DNA from: an uncultured Pseudoteredinibacter sp.
GTDB lineage: Bacteria > Pseudomonadota > Gammaproteobacteria > Pseudomonadales > Cellvibrionaceae
DNA: 64,000 bases
Assembly (NCBI RefSeq): GCF_947500695.1
Contig: NZ_CANMSS010000001.1
Coordinates: 124,001-188,000 of the forward strand
Direction of reading: 5' to 3'
The notes under the pieces: model-generated
What the model was told of the DNA's origin: nothing
Seen by the model: the letters and a program-made list of their open reading frames with translations, nothing else
The model's database searches: none
Part shown: positions 36,582-45,156 of the stretch, one piece after another
Layout: every line of letters begins with the position of its first letter
How positions within the stretch are numbered: position 1 is the first letter of the stretch
Program-made: the position numbers and the translations under genes

Positions 36582-37523
36582 ATGTTAAAGCCCGATAGCT
36601 GGGTGCTGGAGGATAAAGAGCGCTTAGTTCCTCTAACCAAATGGCAGAAGACTGTCGACGTTATGGCGAGGATCTTTTCTGCGCCCGCTGGTTTTATCGT
36701 GCAATACAGCCCAGCAGGCTATCAAGTCGTCATCGCCAGTGATCAAGAAAGCAATATCTATCCTGCCGGTGGGCTGATCCCAAGTGATACAAATATATTT
36801 TGCCGAAAAATCGTTGAAACCGGAGAGAGCCTCTACGTTAAAAATGCCGCTCAAGATCCTTCTTGGGATGATAATCCAGAAGTAAGGGATGATGGGTTTT
36901 TGTCGTATTGTGGCTTACCCATCAATTGGCCCAACGGTGATCCGTTTGGCACCATATGTGTTATGGATTTTGCAGAAACCGATTATCAAAGTGACTACAT
37001 AGACTTAATGCATGAGCTTAGAGATTTAGTGGAGGCAGATTTAAATCTCTTAGATCAGTACCACGCAATCGCCAATATGGCGATGAATGACGATCTGACT
37101 AAGCTGAATAATCGCCGTGGTTTTTTAATTGCGGCCAAGCATCGTTTGGCTTTGGCCAAACGTCACCATCACAACTTGGGTTTATTGTATCTCGATATGG
37201 ATGACCTTAAAGTTGTGAACGATAAGTTCGGACATAAATTTGGCGATAACTCCTTAAAGAAGCTAGCGCAATTAATTAAAGAGGCGACTCGAGAAAGTGA
37301 TGTTTCGGCACGTATTGGTGGTGATGAATTTGTTATCCTGAGTCACTGTAATAGTGATTCTGAATTAAGTGCGCTTCGTGATCGAATTTACGAATGTATC
37401 CATGCCTCCGATTTAAGCGTGAGTATTGGTACTGTTTTGATTGATGACCCTGGTATTGCTATTGAATCTTGGATGGATAGAGCGGATAAGGAAATGTATC
37501 GCGTTAAGCTTGCCAAGTCCTGA
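36582..37523 (+). CDS. GAF-GGDEF diguanylate cyclase
   Basis: This is a 313-residue cytosolic protein. Residues about 20-150 are a GAF-type sensor (FSAPAGFIVQYSPAGYQVVIAS; CGLPINWPNGDPFGTICVMD). Residues about 160-313 are a GGDEF domain with DDLTKLNNRRGF and an intact active site RIGGDEF (GGDEF 246-250). An RESD inhibitory site (RxxD, 237-240) lies at the usual spacing, so product inhibition by c-di-GMP is expected. It makes c-di-GMP from two GTP. It sits divergently from a large adhesin, a typical c-di-GMP output, though a direct link is inferred. Confidence 0.93.
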   Translation: MLKPDSWVLEDKERLVPLTKWQKTVDVMARIFSAPAGFIVQYSPAGYQVVIASDQESNIYPAGGLIPSDTNIFCRKIVETGESLYVKNAAQDPSWDDNPEVRDDGFLSYCGLPINWPNGDPFGTICVMDFAETDYQSDYIDLMHELRDLVEADLNLLDQYHAIANMAMNDDLTKLNNRRGFLIAAKHRLALAKRHHHNLGLLYLDMDDLKVVNDKFGHKFGDNSLKKLAQLIKEATRESDVSARIGGDEFVILSHCNSDSELSALRDRIYECIHASDLSVSIGTVLIDDPGIAIESWMDRADKEMYRVKLAKS

Positions 37524-37781
37524 AATCTTTCTCTTTTTCGAGCTTCGCAATTACTAGCTTATTGTTGTTAATTTTTGCGAGTGATACTGATCGATAATGA
37601 CAAGTCCCGCTTGTCTTTATATGTGAATGGTTAAAAATCCACGTTAAAGCCTCCAAATTAACTTCCAATTAAATTAATTGTCTTATTACTGTCCTTAAAC
37701 TGTAGTTTTTCACTGTTAGCTTTCCTCTACGTTTTATTACTTACCCAGTAAAGGCTGTTAAAGCCCGTGAAGGAATTCCAC

Positions 37782-39980
37782 ATGAAGTCTATAAGCCCGC
37801 TAATCTCGTTTCCTGTGTCAGTGCTGTCTTTAGCTGTTTCTTCGGCTTTTGCCCAGGACGCTGTATTGATGGAAGAAATTGTCGTAACCGCTCAAAAGCG
37901 TGAGCAGAGTATCCGTGACGTACCGGTAACTGTATCGGCTTTTGATGGTGATTTTCTTAAAGCGCTTGATGTAAGCCGCTATGATGAACTCGCAGATTTG
38001 ACGCCGGGCCTAACAGTGCAGCAGCAAAGTGTGAATAATAATGGCTATGTGATTCGAGGAATTACTTCTGACGCGGGTGAGGCGACTAGCGCACCAAGAG
38101 TATCAGTCTATTTGAATGGCGCTGATGTCTCTCGCTCAAGGGCTTCCTATTTTGAAGTCTACGATATGGAGCGTGTAGAAGTGGTAAAGGGGCCCCAAGC
38201 GACTTTGTTTGGCACAGCTTCTTCGGTCGGCGCCATGAGCTTTTTTACAGCTAAACCCGAACAAGACTTCTCGGCAGAGTTAAGCGCTGGGTTTGGTGAT
38301 TACTCCGCTCGAAAATTCAATGGCTATGTTACGGGTGGCAGTGATATTTTACAGGGGCGTCTTGCTGTATTTTCCAAGCAGCGTGATGGTTATGTTGAGA
38401 ATAATAGCGCTGAAGATGATCTCAATGGCTATGATAGATTATCTTTTCGTCCGAGTGTTCGCTGGACCCCAAATGATGACCTCACGGTTGATATAGTCTA
38501 TACCAAGGAGCGCGCTAAGGATCCTGGTACAGCTTTTTTAAATCAGAATCTAGTGTTTAGTGACAATGCCGCTTTATCGGTACCTGATAACAATATTCTA
38601 GGTTTGAACGATGTGGGCGTGGATCGCGATACTAAAGATCTCAATGTTCGGGTCAGTTGGGATATAGACGATCAACTGACTTTGAATTATATAGCCTCCA
38701 ATCGCCGTTATGATTCTCTGGAAGCCTTTGATGCCGACGGTATTCCACAAGAGTTTTTAAATTTCTCTGAAGACGCCCAGGGTGAATTAAACAGCCATGA
38801 GTTACGCTTAAATTTTCAAGCTGAGCAATTAAGTGGTTTTGTGGGCTTATCTCAATTTGAAGATGAAGCCGAGCAGCGTGTTGGCTATAGTGGAGATGAA
38901 TTTCTATTCTTAGCTTGCGCTGGTGTTCTTCCTGGCGGCTGCCAAAGCTCCTCACCTGTAAAGTTAGTGTACGAAGGGGAGTACAAAAACAAAGCAGATA
39001 ATCGTAGCCGCTCGGTATTCGGTGATATCAGTTATGCGTTTAATGAACGTTTAGAGATCACCGCTGGTTTACGTTGGACGACAGAGGATCGTTGGTCGGC
39101 GTATAGTTCGAACCTTCCGGTGTCCGTATTGCTTCAGCAAGCGACAGGCCTACCGTTGGACTTGTTTGCTGGTCGGATTCTTAATACTCAGGGGCAGCAA
39201 GTCGAAGGTGAGCTGGATGATAATTCTTTGCTACCAAGATTGGCGATCAACTACGACTTGAGCGATGCTCACAGTGCCTATTTGACCTTATCAAAAGGTC
39301 AGCGTTCTAAAGTGCTTCAGATGGATACTGGCTCGGCAGTGACTATTGATCCTGAGGAAGTCCGCAATATCGAAGTTGGTGTAAAAGGCTTTTTAGGAAG
39401 CGAGGGCATTAGTTATAGTGCAGCGATCTTCTACCAAGATTATGAAAACTTCCGTGTGCGTGTGCTCAATGATGGCGGTAATTTTATTTCTGCGAGTGCG
39501 GGCAATGCTACAAATGTGGGTATTGAGTTAGAAGGGCAGTGGCAGATCAGTGAGGCCTTTCGTCTATTCGGTAATATCGGTTACATCGACGCGAAGGTGG
39601 ATGATGATAAGGAGAACGGTGAATATGCTGGCAATCGCTTTCGTTTGCAGCCCAAGTTTAGCGGTGCTCTAGGATATTTGGCCCGCTGGCCTATCAGTGA
39701 TTATCTGTCACTAACTTCATCGGCTACCTTGAGCCATCGCTCATCAGTGTTCTTCGATATTGCTAACACTTATGAAGAAGATGCCATTAGCCTGCTGAAG
39801 CTGAAAGTTGGTATCTCTTCAAATGAAGATGACTGGTCCGTTGAGCTTTATGCCGATAATTTATTTGATAAAGAATATCTAATCGATGCGGGTAACACGG
39901 GCGCTTCCTTTGGATTGCCAACTTATATTCAAGGCGCTCCAAGGACTTATGGTCTTCAAATGCGAAAGAGCTTTAACTGA
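37782..39980 (+). CDS. TonB-dependent outer-membrane receptor
   Basis: The ATG at 37782 follows AAGGA at good spacing; an in-frame GTG at 37767 adds five residues and breaks the signal peptide start. The 732-residue product has a signal peptide ending SSAFA, a TonB box-like MEEIVVTAQKREQSIRDVP, a plug domain (VSVYLNGADVSRSRASYF; VEVVKGPQATLFG) and a full barrel that ends LQMRKSFN. The TAQKREQSIRDVPV opening is typical of the large 'IVVTAQKR' group in marine bacteria and sphingomonads, with many substrates. No Fur box was found upstream, so iron is not assumed. A terminator follows. Confidence 0.93.
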   Translation: MKSISPLISFPVSVLSLAVSSAFAQDAVLMEEIVVTAQKREQSIRDVPVTVSAFDGDFLKALDVSRYDELADLTPGLTVQQQSVNNNGYVIRGITSDAGEATSAPRVSVYLNGADVSRSRASYFEVYDMERVEVVKGPQATLFGTASSVGAMSFFTAKPEQDFSAELSAGFGDYSARKFNGYVTGGSDILQGRLAVFSKQRDGYVENNSAEDDLNGYDRLSFRPSVRWTPNDDLTVDIVYTKERAKDPGTAFLNQNLVFSDNAALSVPDNNILGLNDVGVDRDTKDLNVRVSWDIDDQLTLNYIASNRRYDSLEAFDADGIPQEFLNFSEDAQGELNSHELRLNFQAEQLSGFVGLSQFEDEAEQRVGYSGDEFLFLACAGVLPGGCQSSSPVKLVYEGEYKNKADNRSRSVFGDISYAFNERLEITAGLRWTTEDRWSAYSSNLPVSVLLQQATGLPLDLFAGRILNTQGQQVEGELDDNSLLPRLAINYDLSDAHSAYLTLSKGQRSKVLQMDTGSAVTIDPEEVRNIEVGVKGFLGSEGISYSAAIFYQDYENFRVRVLNDGGNFISASAGNATNVGIELEGQWQISEAFRLFGNIGYIDAKVDDDKENGEYAGNRFRLQPKFSGALGYLARWPISDYLSLTSSATLSHRSSVFFDIANTYEEDAISLLKLKVGISSNEDDWSVELYADNLFDKEYLIDAGNTGASFGLPTYIQGAPRTYGLQMRKSFN

Positions 39981-40040
39981 TTCCCGCAATCGATGATATA
40001 CAAGGGACGGTATATAAAAGGTGGTAAAGACGGGGCATAA

Positions 40041-40080
40041 AAAAGCCCACGATACTGGCTGAGTCAGTATCGTGAGTTGT
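40041..40080 (+). terminator. Hairpin terminator after the TonB receptor
   Basis: CACGATACTG (40048-40057) and CAGTATCGTG (40065-40074) form a perfect 10-bp stem with a 7-base loop. It is followed by AGTTGTTTT and preceded by an A run, so it could stop transcripts from either side. Confidence 0.75.
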
Positions 40081-40112
40081 TTTCGGTGTGTAATGTGCTT
40101 GGCGACCTTTCA

Positions 40113-41033
40113 ATGCGTATGTTGAAGTTTGTTTCTCTTTTGCTAGTTAGTAGCGTAGGGTTTGCCCTAATCTTACTTTGCTATCTTTTAGACGTAGGAG
40201 TAACAAGAGAAGCCGCCGCCGATACCGCGGATAGTCATTTGTTGGCCAAATGGAGCAGGGAGCCTGTCGTAGTTGGTCATCGTGGTGCTGGTAAACATTG
40301 CCCAGAGAATACCGCGATATGTTATCAGCAAGCCTTAGATCAAGGGGCACTTGCTTTTGAAGCTGATTTGCAGGTTTTGGGCGATGGCAGCTTGGTGATG
40401 TTTCACGATGACAATATCAAGCGGCAGAGCGGTGTTGATCGAGATCTGTCAGCCCTAAACTTAGCTGGCTTTAAACAATACAATATGGCTTGGTATTTTA
40501 ATCCTGGCGGGCAAGGAGTTTATCCCTACAGAAATCGGCCTGTTTATGGCATGAGCTTCAAAGAGTTTTTATCTCGATTCCCTGATATCCCAATATTATT
40601 GGATGTTAAACCAGAAACAGTAGAGATGGCCCAAGCATTATTGGCGTTTATTCCTAAGGAGTTTACATCAGCGGATTATCAAAGGGTTTATATTAAATCG
40701 AATAGTCTATGGTTGCCTCGCAAGCTCAGGCAGCTATCACCGCAACCTCGGGTAGCTTTTTCACGCTATGAGCGTGCCTTATTACTCTTGTTTCCATCTC
40801 TCCTTAATGAACTGCCTGCTAGCTGGATCGATCTAGAAACACAGTATCAAAGCGCCGAAATAAAGTCTTGGGCAAGTTCAAATCATCATATCTTAAGTGC
40901 GAGTACTCTTGATACTGTAGGTGAGCTCGAAGAGTTGAGGAAGAAACTCAACGGACAGTTGCCGGATGCCGTTGTGACCAATCACCCAGCTATTCTGCAT
41001 GATTATCTCTCCAAGCTAGCCGCAAAGGAATAG
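40113..41033 (+). CDS. Glycerophosphodiester phosphodiesterase family protein
   Basis: From the ATG at 40113 the product is 306 residues. A TTG at 40077 lies in the terminator hairpin and is rejected. An N-terminal membrane helix or uncleaved signal (LKFVSLLLVSSVGFALILLCYLL) is followed by the GDPD barrel. VVGHRGAGKHCPENT carries the catalytic His-Arg, EADLQVLGDGSLVMFHDD the metal-binding Glu/Asp and second His, and ILLDVKPE the later acid. The family hydrolyses glycerophosphodiesters to glycerol-3-phosphate and an alcohol. Membrane anchoring with the active site facing the periplasm is likely. Confidence 0.9.
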   Translation: MRMLKFVSLLLVSSVGFALILLCYLLDVGVTREAAADTADSHLLAKWSREPVVVGHRGAGKHCPENTAICYQQALDQGALAFEADLQVLGDGSLVMFHDDNIKRQSGVDRDLSALNLAGFKQYNMAWYFNPGGQGVYPYRNRPVYGMSFKEFLSRFPDIPILLDVKPETVEMAQALLAFIPKEFTSADYQRVYIKSNSLWLPRKLRQLSPQPRVAFSRYERALLLLFPSLLNELPASWIDLETQYQSAEIKSWASSNHHILSASTLDTVGELEELRKKLNGQLPDAVVTNHPAILHDYLSKLAAKE

Positions 41034-41104
41034 GGCTGGTCAGTACATTCAAGTCGCGGTTAGAATAGCTGCTAATAGACTACCTCAAATGCAAATGGCC
41101 AGCG

Positions 41105-41638
41105 ATGAACGATGTACTGACTAAATATCTGCAAGATAAGCCCGAGCTAAGCTATGCCTTGCTCGTTAGTGTTGTCGAGCAGAGCTGCTATTTGTTTGAT
41201 CGTGATGGCAAGCTGCTGCGGTCATACGCCGTATCTACCGCCCAACGGGGAATTAGCTCACAAGAGGGCAGTTTTGGCACACCAACAGGTTTACATTGTA
41301 TTCGTGAGCGCATTGGTGCTGATATGCCGTTGGGGATGTGCTTTAAGGGGCGTCAGGCCACTGGTGAGATAGCGTGTATTGAGAATCAAGCCCCTCCATG
41401 CCGAACAGAGGGGGATTTTATCTTAAGTCGTATCATGTGGTTGGAAGGACTTGAGCCCGGCGTTAATCAAGGGCAAGGTATCGACTCACATGAGCGCTAT
41501 ATTTATATCCATGGCACCAATGAGGAGTACCTTATTGGTCAGGCCGCATCACATGGTTGTATCCGAATGCGCAATCACGATGTGATTGAGCTGTTCGACT
41601 TGCTGCTATGCGGCACTCCGGTCTATATCCAGGCCTAG
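41105..41638 (+). CDS. L,D-transpeptidase (YkuD family)
   Basis: This 177-residue protein is a YkuD domain with IYIHGTNEE and the catalytic ASHGCIRM, in which Cys152 is the nucleophile. The family cross-links peptidoglycan (3-3 links) or attaches proteins to it. No signal peptide is visible, which is unusual; the small ErfK-like members near the cytoplasmic membrane or an unseen export route are possible explanations. Its last 33 bases overlap the convergent M16 gene. The start ATG at 41105 follows CAGCG, a weak ribosome site. Confidence 0.9.
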   Translation: MNDVLTKYLQDKPELSYALLVSVVEQSCYLFDRDGKLLRSYAVSTAQRGISSQEGSFGTPTGLHCIRERIGADMPLGMCFKGRQATGEIACIENQAPPCRTEGDFILSRIMWLEGLEPGVNQGQGIDSHERYIYIHGTNEEYLIGQAASHGCIRMRNHDVIELFDLLLCGTPVYIQA

Positions 41639-43654
41639 TTCCGTACTTGTGACAGGCCTCGTTGGCCGACGTCTTTTCTCAAACTCTTCAATTAGCTCCA
41701 GATTATTGCGGGTTTTTAGTAAATAGCTGCTCCTGCCTACACCAACTAATAAACCCTTGCTAAACGGATTGAAATGAAACAGTCGGCAGGGAAAGGCCTT
41801 TCTGCTAAAAATCACTGAAAGCAGATAACGCTCTTCTACAAAATTTATATCACTATAGTTATAGCAACGACTGCGAAAGCTCAAGCATTTAACTCGCCAG
41901 TGATCTTCAGCCAATATGATCTTGCGTGGCACCCTAGCAGGAATATTTAAGATCACAATCGTTGCAATACTTATTGTAAAGATTGTCCAAGCGATATTGA
42001 GCCAATAGGAATCGACACTTGAGATAACAAAACGCTCAATATATTGAGAGCTGTAGGCGAGCGCTTGCAGCAATAAAAAGGTGACACAGAAAAATAGCAA
42101 TAGGGCCATTAGGCTAGTCACTGGGCCATACAGAACCTTGCGAATATATAGTTGTTGTCGAAGTTCTAGTGACGTGATTAAAAAGCGGCGCCCAACACTA
42201 AAACTGAAAATGATGGCCAGTACAAAAATTGCGATATTGACTAAGGGCCAGGTTGGGTTGGGGCGAATGCTCTGTACTACGCTGTGCTCAGCTTTAATAT
42301 TAGCTTCCATCCAGTTTGCGAGATCGGCTTGAGTCGCTTGCTTCGCGAATCGGTAGAGATCCGGAAAGCTTTCCCCAATTAGGTTCTTATCGTAAAAAAC
42401 AGAAGCAACCCAGTTGCTAATGCTCCAAGGGGTTTGATGATCGAGAACAATCGCGTCGAGCACTTTTTTACGTAAGGTTTCAAACTGCTCCTTGGGCATG
42501 GTGCCATTTTGCAGTTGCTGGTACACCGAGTTGATATAGGCAAATGCTTCTGCCTCTTGGGCAGGGTCGAAATTACCATTGCTGATCAATCGCCCGTGCC
42601 CTTGAATGAGGTTGAAACTAACATTAACTCCGTAGGCCGCTTGACGGTTTTGTCTGAGTTCAGTATTCAGATCGTGATGCAAAATGGTGCGAAGAAACCA
42701 CAACCACTGCATATCTTGTTTATCGACGTCGCTGATATAGTGACGCCACTCATGTACATGCCCGCGGCGCTCGCTAAAGCTAAAGTGACGACGTTCTCTT
42801 GCGACAGGCTTTGCGGCGTGAATGGTTTGAATATACTCCCCGTGGGGCTCGATGTTGGCGAAATGCTCGTCAATATAGGCCTTAACTTCATCCCTAGGAA
42901 AGTTGCCAGCAAGCATAATGGTCATATTTTGCGGGCCGTAATAACGGTCGTAGAAAGCTTGAATATCAGTGGCTTGTGTAGCATTTACATCGTTCCAGGT
43001 GCCGATCAAGCTCTTATAGGGAATCTCTAAGCCTAAGACCTGAGTCCACTGATCTTCCTCGCGAGCCCAGTCTGGTGAAATAAACCACTTTCTCAATAGG
43101 TCAGCGGGTGTTTCTGGCTTAAGGTCCCGTTCTAAAATAACCGCCCGGCGTTCCTCGTCGACATGTTTGCTTTCAAATTGGTGATTAAAGAGCAGTTGCC
43201 CAAACCAATCCAGGCCGAAGGCCCACTCGCTCTCTGGTAACTCTAGCCAGTAGTCCGTGCGTTTAACTGTTGTTGAGGCGTTGTTTTGCCCGCCGCGGTC
43301 ATCGACTAGCTTTTCAAATTCGGCTTTGCTATAGCCTTTAGAGCCGGTAAATAGCATGTGTTCGGTAAAGTGCGCTAGTCCAGTCCGCTTGTCTGGATCC
43401 TGCCATCCACCCACTGGAATGCTCATACGAAACGTGACCAGCTCGGCCTTGGGCATCGCCTTGAAATAGACTTGTAGGCCGTTGGGATAGCGCCAGCTCT
43501 CAATGTTCGCAAAGGGGCCTTGCTTAGCGTGATGCTGATTGTCTGCGGTGGTCGGTTCGCTAGCTTGCGAAAAGGCTTGTGCGCCGAGTAATTGAGCGCT
43601 AAGCAATAGCAGGCATGCGGCGATGATCGTCGCTATAGAAGATTTTAACGGCAT
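41606..43654 (-). CDS. M16-family zinc peptidase with C-terminal membrane domain
   Basis: This is a 682-residue protein. A signal peptide (LLLLSAQLLGAQAFSQA) is followed by a single M16 catalytic half: the inverted zinc motif His95-Phe-Thr-Glu98-His99 and the third ligand Glu175 (76 residues after His99). An M16_C-like part runs to about 430. The remaining 230 residues are unlike M16 peptidases. They have three membrane helices (about 445-465, 495-520, 540-565) and a basic cytosolic beta-rich tail. This is shorter than two-half pitrilysins and longer than single-half peptidases. Its tail overlaps the L,D-transpeptidase by 33 bases in convergent orientation. Confidence 0.88.
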   Translation of the reverse strand: MPLKSSIATIIAACLLLLSAQLLGAQAFSQASEPTTADNQHHAKQGPFANIESWRYPNGLQVYFKAMPKAELVTFRMSIPVGGWQDPDKRTGLAHFTEHMLFTGSKGYSKAEFEKLVDDRGGQNNASTTVKRTDYWLELPESEWAFGLDWFGQLLFNHQFESKHVDEERRAVILERDLKPETPADLLRKWFISPDWAREEDQWTQVLGLEIPYKSLIGTWNDVNATQATDIQAFYDRYYGPQNMTIMLAGNFPRDEVKAYIDEHFANIEPHGEYIQTIHAAKPVARERRHFSFSERRGHVHEWRHYISDVDKQDMQWLWFLRTILHHDLNTELRQNRQAAYGVNVSFNLIQGHGRLISNGNFDPAQEAEAFAYINSVYQQLQNGTMPKEQFETLRKKVLDAIVLDHQTPWSISNWVASVFYDKNLIGESFPDLYRFAKQATQADLANWMEANIKAEHSVVQSIRPNPTWPLVNIAIFVLAIIFSFSVGRRFLITSLELRQQLYIRKVLYGPVTSLMALLLFFCVTFLLLQALAYSSQYIERFVISSVDSYWLNIAWTIFTISIATIVILNIPARVPRKIILAEDHWRVKCLSFRSRCYNYSDINFVEERYLLSVIFSRKAFPCRLFHFNPFSKGLLVGVGRSSYLLKTRNNLELIEEFEKRRRPTRPVTSTELGLDIDRSAA

Positions 43655-43773
43655 TCCTTAGTAAGACCTGTTCGATTCCATTTGGGTGATCATGGTTGCA
43701 AATTTAAATGCCAAAAGCTCTAGTACTAAAGTGCCAGAATGACCTGAGGCAAGATTAGCTGCCTAAATAATGA

Positions 43774-45156
43774 TCAACTTCGACTGCGCAAGCTGGCGGG
43801 CTTAGATTGCTCTAATTTCTCCAGCTCTTTTTTTAAGCTTGCAACGTATTGCTGGTATGGTTGGGCTTGTGCAGCCCCGTTCGGTAGTTTATTTAAGCAA
43901 TCCACCATAAGCTCATAGGCCTGCACAATGAGTTTTTTATCTTGGCATTCTTTGTGGAAGTTTTTCAGCAATAGGGCCGCTTGTTTGAAATCCCCGCTGT
44001 TATCCATATGTTGTGCTAGTTGAAAACGTAGCCCCATTTTCTGAGGACGATAGTCGGGGATGAGTGCCTTTAACTGTTTAAAGCGACTGCCAATCTTGTA
44101 ATGTTGTTCGCTTGCAAATAGTTGAGCAAAATAATCTTCAGAGACCTTAGCCAGTGTTTCTTTGTCTTCTAGTTCTATCAGTAAATTGATTAAGCGCTCG
44201 GCCGTTTCATTATCCTTGGGAGCGCGCGAGAGCTGATTGCGCATCAATTGAACCGCTGCAGGATAATCTCCATCCTTCAATAGCATACCGAGCTTGGCGT
44301 CTAGTTTTTGCTTATCACTGCGTTTACTTTTATTGTCACCTTGTTGCTGGGCCACAATGCCGAGTTTGTCTTGATATTGAAAAACCACGTAACCCATTAA
44401 ATGGAACATCACTACTGAATAATAGTTGGAGACCAAGGTTGAACTTAATTGTCCTAGGGTTGAGAACTGCTCGCCGATCAACCAATGAAGCAGACCTACA
44501 GAACTCATCATAATAAATAGCAGGATGAGCAAGACAAAATAAGATGGGCCTATAGCTCCCATCACTTCAAGTTGACGCTGCGGATTGATCGCTTGGCTGA
44601 AATCTTTATTAATCGATAGAATCATAAAGGCAGCGGGGAGGGCCACCGCCATAAAAATCACCCATAGTATGGCTAAAGTTGCCCCGATAAACGCAGAAAT
44701 TATTATGGTGCTACCTATAGACAACAGCAGCAGTCCAATAATTTGTAATAAAACTTGTAAACCTTCGCTACTCGCTTTTCCCACATCGGGCGCAACCATA
44801 TTGCCGTGGGCTGTTTGCTCTAAGCAGAAAAAACAATATTTATACAAAAACGCCAAAGCAATTAAACTAACAAAGGGAATATAAATTCCAAGTAGTGTAA
44901 TAATTGCTGTAATGATAAGTGCTGTTATCGATTCCTTCCCCAGAGCATATTGGAAAGCTTTGCCGATACGGCGCCAAAATGGCTCTGCTGTTAAGCTCGC
45001 TCCCAGAGAGGTCAACTCGTGTTTACATAAGAAGCATTGTGCCGATTGCTCATCGAAGCTATCACTGTCATTGCTGCAGTGTTTGCAAGCATGATAGTGA
45101 CAGTTCTCGCAATAGTAGCTCGCGGCTTCGGCGGGGTGATAGCGACAGTAACTCAT
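43774..45156 (-). CDS. Zinc-finger (B-box-like) membrane protein with TPR-like tail
   Basis: This is a 460-residue protein. The first 48 residues hold a Cys/His cluster (YCRYHPAEAASYYCENCHYHACKHC...CFLCKHEL), like the B-box/zinc-ribbon N-termini of some bacterial membrane proteins. About five membrane helices follow (about 70-275). Residues 290-450 are helical with TPR-like pairs (LLKDGDYPAAVQLMRNQL; LAQHMDNSGDFKQAALLLKNF). Its start codon overlaps the rhomboid stop by four bases, so the two are translationally coupled and probably work together. Function is unknown. Confidence 0.8.
   Translation of the reverse strand: MSYCRYHPAEAASYYCENCHYHACKHCSNDSDSFDEQSAQCFLCKHELTSLGASLTAEPFWRRIGKAFQYALGKESITALIITAIITLLGIYIPFVSLIALAFLYKYCFFCLEQTAHGNMVAPDVGKASSEGLQVLLQIIGLLLLSIGSTIIISAFIGATLAILWVIFMAVALPAAFMILSINKDFSQAINPQRQLEVMGAIGPSYFVLLILLFIMMSSVGLLHWLIGEQFSTLGQLSSTLVSNYYSVVMFHLMGYVVFQYQDKLGIVAQQQGDNKSKRSDKQKLDAKLGMLLKDGDYPAAVQLMRNQLSRAPKDNETAERLINLLIELEDKETLAKVSEDYFAQLFASEQHYKIGSRFKQLKALIPDYRPQKMGLRFQLAQHMDNSGDFKQAALLLKNFHKECQDKKLIVQAYELMVDCLNKLPNGAAQAQPYQQYVASLKKELEKLEQSKPASLRSRS

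Noticed and set aside
37560..37781. Fur box before the second TonB receptor
   Set aside because: Only a single GATAATGA half is present, with no adjoining hexamers.
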